DNA of 64,000 bases from Anastatus disparis. Its lineage: Eukaryota > Arthropoda > Insecta > Hymenoptera > Eupelmidae. Below, piece by piece: positions 11,092 to 21,980 of the stretch; position 1 is the stretch's first letter, and the number at the start of each line of letters is the position of its first letter. Location of the stretch: positions 3,611,001-3,675,000 of the forward strand of contig JAFFSR010000245.1 in the NCBI GenBank assembly GCA_017163975.1, read 5' to 3'. Position numbers and translations under genes: made by a program. The notes below the pieces were generated by a model. It searched no databases. It had not been told where the DNA came from and saw only the letters and a program-made list of their open reading frames with translations.

Positions 11092-11472
11092 TGGATCTCT
11101 CTATCCTTTTCTAATTTTAAAAATATAGGTTTTTGGAGAAACTAATAATTATTGATAAAAATTAAGAGTTGTCCACAACTCTAAAGCAATATACAGTCAA
11201 AAGCAATATTTTTTTTTGAGAACAAATTAATTTTGATGCTTTGTTTTCAAGAAAAGTTTGACATACTTGAAAAATCATATTCTTTAGCCTAAGTTATGGT
11301 TTTTCAAGTATGTCAAACTTTCCTTGAAAACAAAGCATCAAAATTAATTTGTTCTCAAAAAAAAATATTGCTTGTTATTGTACAAATTGCGAACAACTCT
11401 TAATTTTTATCAATAATCACCAGTTTTTCCAAAAACCTACATTTTTTAAGTGAAAAAGGATGGAGAGATCCA
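11092..11472. mobile_element. Palindromic MITE in the 5' region of LINE A
   Basis: The ends TGGATCTCTC..ATCC and their complement enclose a near-perfect palindrome of about 380 bp centred near 11290. The arms include AAAATTAATTTGTTCTC and the complement of CAAGTATGTCAAACTT. No coding. The target duplication is not clear. Confidence 0.75.
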
Positions 11473-11970
11473 GCATCCCCTTAATACTTATAGAGGGCGC
11501 CCAGTATCTACAAGGCACCGTTTGAGACCCACTGTAACCTCTGGGCCACGAACAACATCAGCACGGTTCGCATTACATCTTCAGTTAGGGGGTGATGTAT
11601 TTTATTAACACCTGACGTCTCTCAATCACCACAGAGGGTCGCGGTTTTTTTCTTTGTCACCTCGAGCTGCTGAGCCATCCTAGATTCAGCTAGGTGAACC
11701 CTTGGGCCGACTATGCCGAACCGGATTACTCGTGCCCTCGACACCCGTATCCCAGGCGCTCCGCGACTCTCAACCGCCAGGACTCCCAGAACCCGTTAGC
11801 ACCAGCAGCACGAGAGCAGCATGAGACGAAAACAGAGAGGCATCGACCCAACATCTCCCGCACGAGAAGATCTTCGGCTCCCAAGCCTCCAAGGCTAAGC
11901 TTACCCACCGCCCTCTTTCGAGGCACCCTACAAGGTCCTACAATCCCCAGAGGATTATTTTCTTATCTTA

Positions 11971-12600
11971 GTATTTTCTAATTTCTGTTTATATTTATTT
12001 GTTAGTCCTTTTTTCATTTTCATATAAGCTTTTTTCTTACGTAAAGCTTCTTGAACACGTCTTAGTTCTAATTTATCATTAATTTTTTGTTTCTTGCATT
12101 TTCATAATAATGTCTTTTTCTGAATTATTTTTATACTTATGTGATTGTTCTGTTGCCATTTTTCTATTGAGTCCTGTTACAAATAAAGCTTCTTTTTCAT
12201 CTATTTCTTTTGATTCTTTTTTTTTATTTCATTTCATCTCAACACTCCTAATTTTATTATCATTATAATTTAAGTGGATATCATCGATTTCTATTATATC
12301 ATTATCAGGTTTTAAAAAAATTTGTATCTGAAATGTCATTGTCAATTTCCATCAAAATTGTTTCATGACTCGAATTCTTTTGTTTACGATACATTTCCAT
12401 GATCTTTTTTTTGTTCTGCCAATAAATGCATTTGTGAGTTTTTTTATCTGATAGTTCAAGCTCCGCGAAATCTAAACTTAATGGTATTTAATTTAGACGT
12501 TGCTCATGACAAAAACTTCTCCTTATCATGTCCGGTGGATTATCGTAATTAAAATTTGCATTATTATAATTTTGTAAAACTGGAAACATTCTCATTTGTT
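11971..12600 (-). pseudogene. Helitron 1 basic repeat region (5' part)
   Basis: Minus-strand sequence here encodes further Lys-rich repeats (EALRKKKAYMKMKK and NKYKQKLENTKIRK) that join the 8306 side exactly when LINE A is removed. Upstream toward 12600 the coding is decayed, with many stops, but includes MRMFPVLQNYNNANFNYDN after the protease domain. Confidence 0.6.
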
Positions 12601-12619
12601 ACGTTTTAAAAATTCTTGA

Positions 12620-13066
12620 TTAATGTAATCGCATTTCAAAACCATCATATCTTAAACAACATGGATATAAATTATGAAGTACAACAGCAAAAGCAATTGC
12701 AAAAATGCGACAATCATAATTATTTGTTTGTGATTGTACTGTTACGAATACTATGCTCAATTCTGATTTATTTGGAATTAATCTGTTTATATAAATCTTA
12801 TGCTCATCTTGTAGATATTTAAGATTTAGACTGACATATATATGAATTACCTTATTATTATAATACATACAAATTTAGTGACTTTTTTCTAAATTTTCGG
12901 AAAATAATAACTGTATAAATCCTCCATCAATCAGTACTGAATTAATACATTGTGGTCTTCGAATTAGTAAAGTTGATTGCATGTTAAATGAGGTACACCG
13001 GTTTAAAATATTATTAAATCCTAATATATGAATATCAGTAAACATGGAAGCAATTCCACTATACAA
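12620..13066 (-). pseudogene. Ulp1 (C48)-like cysteine protease domain upstream in Helitron 1
   Basis: One minus-strand frame is broken by a single stop at about 12869. It encodes SVLIDGGFIQLLFSENLEKSH, then the stop where Trp usually follows the catalytic His, then ICMYYNNKVIHIYVSL, INRLIP and VQSQTNNYDCRIFAIAF. The last motif matches the QxQ...DCGxFAIA nucleophile motif of Ulp1-type (SUMO-protease-like) domains. Cys is kept, Gly is Arg, and the usual Asp in VYDSL is Val, so the copy is inactive. It lies directly upstream of the Helitron basic region on the same strand with no intervening element, so I infer it was the N-terminal part of the Helitron protein or a partner ORF. Confidence 0.7.
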
Positions 13067-13222
13067 TCCCTGTCCTTTACAATCAATTTATCTTTCTCAA
13101 TCAAAATCGTTATTGAAAATTTTAAGAATTTTAATTTATTTTTTATTAACTTTTTTCAAAGATATTCACAATAATATTGCTTTTACATTAACTAATTGAA
13201 TTTACTGCCTTTTTACTTTTAA

Positions 13223-13613
13223 GAGGAGGCCGAACTATCTGTCTCTGTCTAATAGTGTTTTTCATCTTTTATATGAACACCACCAGTTTTAATAATAAAA
13301 AAATAGTAGCCCCCGCTAAATATTAATATAATGAGTAAATTTTATAATCATAACGAAATAATTTTATCGCCTGATTTTTGAGTATGATTTGACCTACGGA
13401 CTGCCGTAAATACAGTCTGTCTTCTTTTATAAAATTTTGGTAGGTCAAATCATACTCAAAAATTACGCGATAAAATTATATCTTTATGATTTAAAATTTA
13501 CTCATTATATTAATATCTAGCGGGGGCTGCTATTTTTTTCCTGTTAAAACCGATGGTTTTTATATAAAAGATGGAAAACACTATTAGACAAAGACAGAGA
13601 GTACGGCCTGCCC
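13223..13613. mobile_element. TTAA-type palindromic MITE
   Basis: Preceded by TTAA (13219-13222) and followed by TTGA (13614-13617), a one-base variant. The arms begin GAGGAGGCCGAACTATCTGTC and form a palindrome around 13410. The ends resemble the MITE at 38897-39279 (GAGGAGGTCG...TATCTGTCC). TTAA targets are typical of piggyBac and Kolobok elements. No coding. Confidence 0.75.
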
Positions 13614-13732
13614 TTGAAAGCTGAAAAATAAAAAAAATTATGAAAAATGCTATGAATTGATTGTAATATGATAAAAAAATAATAATGAAATTTTTAAAAA
13701 TAATATAGCGATAAAAAAATGTTTATTTTCGG

Positions 13733-13737
<5 letters not shown>

Positions 13738-13783
<46 letters not shown>
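13738..13783. repeat. (TA)n microsatellite
   Basis: Run of TA dinucleotides followed by ATAATAATAATT, just left of element 2. Confidence 0.95.
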
Positions 13784-13787
<4 letters not shown>

Positions 13788-13921
13788 ATAATTAAGAGGC
13801 GGTCGGGTCTATTCGCCGCTAGATTTAAGGTGGCGCTGCGGTCAGGTGAGAGAAAAATATAAAATATTCTTATACAGCTATTTACAATTTGTAGCCATAT
13901 GTGTGTAGAATAATTATTAAT

Positions 13922-15403
13922 GGGCTGATTCCATTCAGATTCATGCAGGCCGTCACGCATCTTGATATTGATACTTTGAGGCATTTTAATTGATAAAATG
14001 TTTAATTTCAAATTACTTGAAGTCTCGTTGAGCTGTTCTACCACAGCCTCACTATGAATAGAATCTTCCGAAGATTTTTGACTGCTTGAAGTCGATGAAA
14101 TAGGCGCATTTTTCATTTCATCTAATAATATTTTGTAACACGAAGGGCATACTTTATCTTCTCTAGAGAAAGAAGTATTTGGATACAAGCGCTTCAAAGA
14201 CTCCGTTAGATCACCTAATTCTCTAAGCGGACTTTTGGAGCAATCATGAAAAACTTTTTTGTGCCTTTCTTTTAAATCCTTGCACTTCATTTTAACAATC
14301 AGTGATGCCATTATTGATATTCTGTTCAATGACAGATCGAAAAAAATAATTTTTCTTAAACAACTTTATTTTTTATCTTCCTTTTCTTATATTTTTAAAC
14401 GCGTCAAGTCATTGATGAGAATGCAAAGAACGAATCATCGCCACCTATTAATGACATGCGTCAACTCCCTACAAAATAAATTCAAATTCTAGGCGCGAAA
14501 TTCAAACTGATAAAAAAATTATATTCTTCAACAAAAAAAATTTTTATTATTATAATGTACCAGAAAAAGAGGATAAATGGTTATGTAATTTTCATCAAAA
14601 TAACTTTTTTTTTTAATTAAAAAATTTATATCTTCGGATTTTAATCTTTAACGGAAATTGCGTTTCTTCAATGTAAATATCATATTTATTTAAAGTTTCA
14701 GCATTTTTTTTTAAACTTGAAATCGTCATAACTTTGGTTCTAATTGATCAAAATATTCAATCTGGGGTTTATTTTAAAGATTATTGTTGATATTTTTGAT
14801 ATATTAATAAATAAAAGCATAAAAATAGTTGTAAGAACACGTAAAGTTGGAAAAATAGTACGATGCGCTATGGTATCAATGTTTTAAAGTCGAAAATATA
14901 AAAAAAACGTTTAAAAATTTGTTTAAAAAAAAATAAGGCAAAATCGCATATTCTCACCTACCCTGAAAGTTAGTATTTTTTATGTATAAAATCATATAAA
15001 AATTTAAAAAAAAAAAAATATATAGTTTTTGAGAAAATCATGTTTGAAAAAAATCGCTTTTTTCGGTTTTTCGTAAATAACTCAGTGAGATCAAATTGTA
15101 TTACAAAAATCGAGATTGCATTTAAAACTAGACAGGATTCCGCACACTTTCGTTAAAACAACGCCTAAAATGGTAAAAAATTGACGGAGCTATAGTCATT
15201 TAAAAGTAGAGGTTCATTTTCAATTTTTGAATTTTCGTTTTTACATCCAACACTAGAATTGCTGTAGTAAAAAAAAAAAAATTTTTTGAGCGTTCTACGA
15301 GGTAAATTTTATCTTTATATACATAATAGAAGGTATTTTTATTACTTAGAAGAAAAAAAAATTCGATTAATGACGGCCTGCATGAATCTGAATGGAATCA
15401 GCC
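13922..15403 (-). mobile_element. Element 2: short deletion derivative of the GGCTGATTCC transposon family
   Basis: Ends are GGCTGATTCCATTCAG and its complement, with 4-bp duplications AATG at 13918-13921 and 15404-15407. The right arm (about 14690-15403) matches the 720-bp arms of element 3 closely. The left arm is reduced to about 33 bp because a deletion joined the terminus to the transposase gene near 13955. It carries only the transposase N-terminus, so it depends on another copy to move. It is inserted in copia sequence on its right side. Confidence 0.88.
13950..14329 (-). pseudogene. Transposase N-terminal fragment of element 2
   Basis: Minus-strand frame with MASLIVKMKCKDLKERHKKV and a C-x2-C pair (CPSCYKIL), similar in layout to the first 70 residues of the 712-residue transposase at 1050-3188. 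A Ser-rich stretch follows, and the frame then runs into terminal repeat sequence and beyond the element. The catalytic part is absent. Confidence 0.65.
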
Positions 15404-15790
15404 AATGCTAATCGTGTTCTCCAAGAAATTGCATTTTCAGATAGCTTAATAACGTATCCATAGGTCGTCAAAGAGTTTTTGCAGTCTGATAAGCTTGCAT
15501 CTGAATTAGCTTACATGTCATTTGACGAATTTCTAAAAATCAATTCATAGTATCTAGGACCTGACAGGTAACGAAAAACTCTTATTACTATTTCCCAGTC
15601 ATACTTATTTGGATTGACCTGATGACGGCTTAGAACATTAACCGCATATGAAATATCTGGTCGTGTGGAACTCGCTAGGTACAACAAGGAACCTATAGCT
15701 TCCCTATATTGTCTGTTAGGAATCGAAACTTTTGTAAATTCATCTTCCTCTCTGTTCTTTCTCAATGAATTCGTAACATCATTTTTTTTT
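15404..15790 (-). pseudogene. Copia pol remnant (end of RT and start of RNase H)
   Basis: Minus-strand coding includes YREAIGSLLYLASSTRPDI and YAVNVLSRHQ, a highly conserved stretch near the end of copia reverse transcriptase, followed by YGYVIKLSENAISWRTR, the beginning of the RNase H region. It stops at the AATG duplication of element 2, and I could not find the continuation at 13921 and below. The protease, integrase and RT palm between this and the gag fragment are missing. Confidence 0.85.
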
Positions 15791-15835
15791 CAGAAATTGA
15801 AGTTGAGGTTGTCCATCTACCCTTTTTGTTCTTAC

Positions 15836-16655
15836 TTATATTCCCAGACTCTCTGTCAAATGGGTTCTTTCTTTTCTACACTCGCTGGCAATGTGGGTGC
15901 CAAATTTCTTGCATAAATAGCATAGTCTTTTACCTCTGTTGGGGCATGAGTTTTCAGTGTGACTGTCAGCGCCACAGCCTCTGCAAAGAATTCTTCTCGT
16001 TTTACTGTAGAACACTGCTGGTTGTTGCTGTTTGATGTCTCTTTTTGTTTTGAGTGTATCCACCTGTAACAAGTGATGTTTTAACTGACTGTATGTAATT
16101 TCTTTAGACGTAGTTTCTTTAATGATGCAGTCTGTTATCAGAATTTCAGAGACTGTATCAACTACAGCCTGAACAAAACAGTCTCTTTTCTCTTTTTCCT
16201 GTATTAAACCTGCATCAGGTATATTTTCAAAAATTCTAATTTTCTCATTAAATTTATCGATAAATTGAGCTGCCGTTTTTTTTGCTCGGTTTAAAACGCA
16301 TAGCAAACAATTCTTGTTTAGCTGAGATGCTGGTTCTTCTAGACTCTAGTTTTTTAATCTCTTTTAATTTTTCTAGAATTTCTTTTGGTTCTTTTAGATT
16401 TATTATCTTATTATGATAGTCTGAATTAATATAATTTATAATAATATCTCTAATTTTAAATTCATCTTCTGAGATTTTAGTTTGATCTAATAAAGGTTCA
16501 GAATTATTTTCAAGTGCGTAAATTAATTTTCTGATTCTAAGTTCAGACATCAAATAGTCATCAAATATTTCAAATTTTAATTCTTTTGTAAGTTTGAAAT
16601 TTCTGGTAAAAGTGTGATCTCTACCAGAAAATTCTATTTTCAATTGTTCAGTCAA
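15836..16655 (-). pseudogene. Copia gag remnant
   Basis: Two overlapping minus-strand frames (16655-16254 and 16306-15836) joined by a frameshift near 16280. The C-terminal part has two zinc knuckles, CRGCGADSHTENSC (C-x2-C-x4-H-x4-C) and CYLCKKFGTHIASEC with one extra residue before His. The N-terminal part has the helical, charged look of copia gag (KIINLKEPKEILEKLKEI). It normally forms the particle shell. Gag and the pol remnant at 15790 are now almost adjacent after a large deletion. Confidence 0.75.
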
Positions 16656-17683
16656 ATTGTTTAAATTATTTAAACTATTATCGTTAATATTTGAATCTTT
16701 GATTTTTACTAGATTTTTAGTCTTTTCAACTTGTTTGCTCTTTATTTCTTATTCTTTTTCTTTCAATATGTTTTTACATACTTCATCAGCTATTGTTACG
16801 AACTTTGATTTTTTCATTCAGTTTTATTTATCTATTATTAAAATAATTCAATATGATTCTGGCAAGATATATTCAAAGTAACACTAAAATTAAAATAAAC
16901 TAATTTTAAGATATAAATTACTAACCTAGTAATTAGGACAATAATACAAAACTAATACATAAATATTTAAATATTAATTTGTAGACATTATAAATATAAA
17001 TCATTTTCATAAAAACAAATATAAACAATCTTTCTTTTGCAGATTTATGAGTTTATAAGTAAAAAAAAGAAAATATATATATATCGTTAAATTATATTGT
17101 TTTATTATATTATATTGTATTGTTTATTTACATTATATTATATTGTTTTATTATATTATATTGTTTTACTATATTATATTATATTATATTGTTTATTTAT
17201 ATTATATTATATTGTTTTATTAAAAAGCAAGAAGTATAAAGAAAGCATATGGTAAAAACTCATTTACCAATAGATTATTCAACTAATAATTTATTGATTA
17301 TTTTTAATCAATATTCATTATTTTAGTTACCTATATGATTTCTTTTCATTTCTTAAAATATATTAGAAATTTAAATTTATAAAGCGTATATATGGTTTGA
17401 ACTAAAAACATTTTAAAGATTTTTTAATAAAAGTATTTTAATCTAAAAATTATATATTATTCTGTCGTTTTTTAGTGAAATATGTAAAGAAAAGATATAA
17501 TAAAATATGTAAAACATAATCTTTCTTTTTTGGCTAATTAAATTTCATTTTTATTAAAATTTTATTGATTAAAAGTTCATCTATTTAAATTTTTCTTTAA
17601 ATTGATATTTGAATATTTACAAATGTAATTAAATATTCTATTTCAATTTATTAAAATAAATTGATATTTTTTGTAAAACATTT
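16656..17683. other. AT-rich stretch with tandem TTATATTG-like motifs, no gene
   Basis: No coding. Between about 17090 and 17225 words such as ATTATATTGTTTTATTAT recur in tandem, a low-order repeat. A copia LTR might be expected around here, but I found no matching copy. Confidence 0.6.
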
Positions 17684-18044
17684 CGACGGTCGCGGGAAAG
17701 GAGGTGTCAATTCATTTGTGGTTGTAGAAAGGTGACATTTCAATTTTGGTTGAAGAAAGGTGTCATTTCATTTTGGGTTAAAAAGAGGCTTGAGTTTCTT
17801 AATTTATATATTTAATTATTTAATTTAATCTATTATAATTTTTTAATAAATTAATTTCTTTTGAGGTCTACTACATGATTAAATAAAAAAAATTTTTTTT
17901 TGACATAGCACTTTTCTTTAAATTAAAATAAAACTAAAGTCTTTTTTTAACCCAAAATGAAATGACACCTTTCTTCAATTCTAAATGAAATGACACCTCT
18001 CTACAGCTAAAAATGAAATGACACCTTCTTCCCTGTGACCGTCG
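17684..18044. mobile_element. Palindromic MITE with iterated GGTGTCATTTCATTT motif
   Basis: The ends CGACGGTCGCGGG and the complement of CGACGGTCACAGG are flanked by ATTT on both sides (17680-17683 and 18045-18048). Each arm has about three copies of a 26-30-bp motif around GGTGTCATTTCATTTTGG, inverted in the other arm. No coding. The multiple subterminal motifs could be transposase binding sites (inference). Confidence 0.75.
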
Positions 18045-19057
18045 ATTTAGTTTGCATGTTTCAATATATATGTAAAAATTCAATGCATGAAATATAAATT
18101 CAAATATAATTATATATATGTAAATTTCTCTATAGATATATCATAAATATAAAACTTAAATAATATTTTGAGTGTTAATTTAAAAGTGTTTTCATTTAAA
18201 TTCAGTGTTTTCTAAATATAACTACTTTCTTTTTTTTAAAAAAGGGTTCAGTTTTAATAAATATAAAGTGATGTAATCATTTTCTTTAAATAAATTTATT
18301 ATTTGATAAAAATAAACTTTAAAATTTAAAAGAATTGTATTCAAACTAATAGTATTAATAAGTTGTGAATGGAAATCTAAAAGTGACTCTTTATATAAAC
18401 TCAGTGTTGATTTAAATATTTTGAAGTGAATAAATTTTAATACATGTGTACATTTAAAAAGTGAACAGTGTGATCATAGAATTTCCAATTTTAATCTCTT
18501 AATTTAAAAGAATTTAATATTTTATAGTATTTTTATGGTCTTAATATAAATTATTTCAAATAAATAAACTTAACGCATAAGTGTATTTCTTAAAAATTGA
18601 ATAATGAATATAAACTTTAAAATTGTAAATTTAAGTTCTTAATTTGAAAAGATTAATCATTTTAAAATTAATAATATTATTTTATTATAAAATATTAAAA
18701 AATAAATCAATAAAACATAAAATAAATTGTTTGTGTAAGTGATTTTATAATATAATAATACAAATTAATTATATTATTTAATCAGTAAATTATAATAATT
18801 AAAATATTTCTTTGACATAATTTTCATTAAAAAGTGTTTTCTTGATTTTAATAAAAAAAAAATCAAGTGGTGACAGCTGCCTACTAGAAATTAAAAAAAA
18901 ATACAAAATTTTGATTATATACCTAAAATCAGTAATAATAAAAATAAATTTAAAAAGTTACAATAAAAAATGGAACACGTACAATGGAACCGTTCGCGCT
19001 ACTAATAGATTAAATACATATGAAATTAAAGAAATAGATTTGTTTATATTTATTATT
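18045..19057. other. AT-rich stretch, nothing recognised
   Basis: Roughly 80 percent A+T by eye, with short homopolymer-rich words. I see no gene, inverted repeat or known element end in it. Confidence 0.6.
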
Positions 19058-19529
19058 TTATAATTTCATGTCAAGACGTGACACTATTATGCTGACATTT
19101 TCAATAGTCAAGTTCCCACCCAGATTATTATTAGTTTGATATATGATGCTTACATTTTGCAGTTGATATTGTTTATTTACCAAGTCTTTTTCGATTGTAA
19201 ATGGATTATTTCTATTATTGGTTTGTCCAAGTCCGGCAATCTCTGCATTATCATCTGCATCTGAGTCCACAATTTCTCTTTCTTCAAGATCACTCATCGT
19301 TTGGTTTGCTGATATTAATACATGTACATTTAAAGGGTGTCGAAGTAGGTATTTGATTATCGAGCCTAATATTACTTATAATACGAGGCTTTGGTCTAGT
19401 AGTACATTGTTCTGAGATTGAAGGGCCTTCTATGGCTTTACGTTGTTGCACCTGAGACAGCTTGTCTACAATCATTTCCATACCTTTTGAAAACATTTTT
19501 GTTTGTCCTTCTATTATTTCAATGACCAC
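19058..19529 (-). pseudogene. Unrecognised protein-coding remnant
   Basis: Two minus-strand frames (19529-19290 and 19297-19058) overlap by 8 bp, suggesting one gene with a frameshift. The composition is protein-like, unlike the AT-rich surroundings: SKGMEMIVDKLSQVQQRK (helical) and MSDLEEREIVDSDADDNAE (acidic), then Asn/Gln-rich. Position and style could suit a retroelement gag N-terminus, but no diagnostic motif is present. It borders the satellite array at 19590. Confidence 0.35.
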
Positions 19530-19589
19530 TAACCTTGTATTCGTCTCGGCTGAATAAACCAGATTAAAATTATAAAATTTTTTGTAATT

Positions 19590-21980
19590 GTTATGGAATC
19601 TTTCTGAAATATTGCACGAAATATTCCACTGAAAGATTACTTGAATCTCTCTGTGAAATATTTCGTGAAATATTCATGGAAGATTTATGTAAAATGCCGC
19701 TGTACGATTTAAAAGTTTTTCGGAATCTTCCACTGAAATTTTTGTGGAATCTTTCTGAAATCTTTCTGAAAGCTTTTATAAAATATTCCACTGGAAGATT
19801 ACTCAAATCTTTCTGTGGAATATTTCCTGGAATATTCATGGAAGATTTATATGATATTCCGCTGTACGATTTTAAAGTTTATCGGAATTTTTCAGAAAAA
19901 TGTTTATGGAATCTTCCTGAAATCTTTCATGAAATATTTGATCGGAAGATTACTGAAATCTTTGCGTGAAATATTTCGTGCAATATTCATGAAAGATTCA
20001 TGTAATAATCCGCTGTACGATTTAAAAGTTTTTCGGAACCTTCCAGTGAAATTTTTATGGAATCTTTCTGAAATCTTGTAATATTCTACTGGAAGATTAC
20101 TTAAATCTTCTTTTGAAATATTTCGTGGAATATTCATGGAAGATTTCTGTAAAATTTCGCCGTACAAATTAAAAGTTTGTCAGAATTTTCCAGTGAAATT
20201 TTTATGGAATCTTTCTGAAATCTCTCATGAAATATTCCACTGGAAGAATACTTAAATCTTGTTATAAAATACTTCGTGGAATATTCATGGAAGATTTATG
20301 TAATATTCCGCTGTACGATTTATAAGTTTATTAGAATTTATCAGCGAAATGTTTATGGAATCTTTCCGGAATCTTTCACGAAATTTTTTACTGAAAGATT
20401 ACTGTAATCTTTGCGTGTCATATGTTCTAGAATATATATGGAAGATTTATGTAATATTCCGCCGTACAATTTAGAAGTTTGTCAGAATTTTCCAGTGAAA
20501 TTTTCATGGAATCATTCTGCAATCTTGAAATATTCCACTGGAAGATTACTCAAATCTTTCTTTGAAATATTTCGTGCAATATTCATGGAAGATTTATATA
20601 AAATTTCGCTGTACGATTTAAAAGTTTTTCGAAATCTTCCATTAAAATTTTTATATAATCTTTCTGAAATCTCTCATAAAATATTTCACTGTGAGATAAC
20701 TAAAATTTTACTGTAAAATATTCCGTGGAATATTCATAGAAGATTTATGTAATATTCTGCTGTACGATTCAAAAGTTTTTTAGAATTTCTCAGTGAAATT
20801 TTTATGGAACCATTCTGCAATCTTGAAATATACTACTGGAAGATTACTCAAATCTTTCTGTGAAATATCTCATGCAATATTCATGGAAGATTCATGTCAA
20901 ATTTCGCTGTACGATTTAAAAGTTTGTCAGAATTTTTCAGTGAAATTTTTATGGATTCTTTCTGAAATCTTTCATGAAATATTCCACTGGAAAATTACTT
21001 CAATCTTCCTATAAAATATTATATGGAATATTCATGGAAGATTTTTGTAAAATTCTGTTGTGCGATTTTAAAGTTTATCGGAGTTTTCCAGCGGAATGTT
21101 TATGGAATCTTTCCGGAATATTTCATGAATTATTCCACTGGAAGATTACTCTAATTTTTGCGTAAAATATTTCGTAGAATACATATGGAACATTCATGTA
21201 ATATTCTGCTGCACGATTTGAAAGTTTTTTTGGAATCTTACAGTGAAAAGTTCATGAAATCTTTCTGGAATCTTCCATGAATTATTCTACTGCAAGATTA
21301 CTATAATCTTTGTGTGAAATATTTCGTAGATTATATATGGAAGATTTATGTAATATTTCGCTGTGCAATTTTAAAGTTTATCGGAATCTTTCAGGTAAAT
21401 GTTTATGAAATCTTTCTAAAATCTTTCATGAAATATTTCACCGGAAGATTACTGTAATCTTTGCGTGAAATATTTCGTGGAATATTGATGGAAGTTTAAT
21501 GTCATATTCCGCTGTACGATTTAAAAGTTTTTTGGAAACTTCCAGTGAAATCTTTATGCAATCTTTCTGAAATCCTTTATGAAATATTCCATTGGATGCT
21601 TACTGTCATCTTTGCGTGAAATATTTCGTTGATTATTTATGGAAGATTCATGTAATATTTTGCTGTTTGTTCTATTTTTTTGGAATGCTTCAGCGAAATG
21701 TTAATGGAATTTTTCTGGAATCTTCTATGAATTATTTCACTGGAATATTTCATAAACATTACATGGAATATTTTATAAAATATTTCATGAATCTTCTGTG
21801 AATATTTTATGGAATATTTTGAAAACATTATTGTACATTCCTTTGTAATATTCCTCAAATATTCCTGGAAACTTTCAATGGAAGATTCTAATGAAATATT
21901 TTGAAATATTTTGTGGATACTTCCAATAATCCTCATGGAAGGTTCCATTGAAATATTTTAGTGAAATCTTCCATGCTGTG
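19590..21980. repeat. 150-bp satellite array, about 15 units
   Basis: The marker CTGTACGATTT and variants recurs at about 19699, 19861, 20011, 20160, 20309, 20461, 20608, 20758, 20906, 21056, 21208, 21360, 21511 and 21662, a spacing of 147-152 bp (162 once). Units also contain GGAATATTCATGGAAGATT and repeated GGAATCTTTCTGAAAT words. The last 300 bp are degenerate. Because the period is close to a multiple of three, translated frames stay open for up to 100 codons on both strands. They repeat the same peptide and are not genes. Confidence 0.93.

Larger units (their letters stand above)
8307..11956 (-). mobile_element. LINE A, LOA/I/R1-like, internally deleted
   Basis: Flanked by a perfect 14-bp duplication ATTTTCTTATCTTA (8293-8306 and 11957-11970). 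Removing the insert restores the Helitron repeat frame. The 3' end (low coordinate, minus strand) is a short TAA-repeat tail, as in I-type LINEs. It retains 5' GC-rich leader sequence (11473-11956), ORF1 fragments (10623-10210), an endonuclease-like segment (10173-9610), a piece of the RT C-terminal connection and RNase H. The RT palm is missing, so the copy cannot move itself. A 380-bp palindromic element (11092-11472) sits in its 5' region. Confidence 0.87.
1..13066 (-). mobile_element. Decayed autonomous Helitron (Helitron 1), running off the left edge
   Basis: Going down in coordinates, the minus strand carries a Ulp1-like protease (13066-12620), basic repeats (12600-11971 and 8306-7356), a Helitron N-terminal zinc-finger and Rep region (6363-3850) and the start of a Pif1-type helicase (141-1). 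Three large insertions interrupt it: a solo LTR (6368-7351), a LINE (8307-11956) and a DNA transposon (142-3849). Removing the LTR and the LINE with one copy of each target duplication makes the reading frame continuous at both places, so these parts belong to one element. Scattered stops and frameshifts make it inactive. The 5' TC end was not found and the 3' end lies beyond the window. Confidence 0.82.

Noticed and set aside
11694..11981. Pro/Arg-rich plus-strand frame
   Set aside because: Lies in the GC-rich LINE A leader and runs across the target duplication into Helitron sequence.
13736..13930. C-terminal extension of the element 2 transposase frame ending in an Ile-Tyr repeat
   Set aside because: It reads through the element end and a TA microsatellite, so it is not part of a protein family.
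17090..17225. Regularly spaced short repeats, considered as a CRISPR-like array
   Set aside because: The repeats are low-complexity and vary, there are no unique spacers of constant length, and the DNA is eukaryotic.
19591..21948. Several 60-103-codon frames on both strands
   Set aside because: They are translations of the 150-bp satellite and repeat the same peptide unit by unit.
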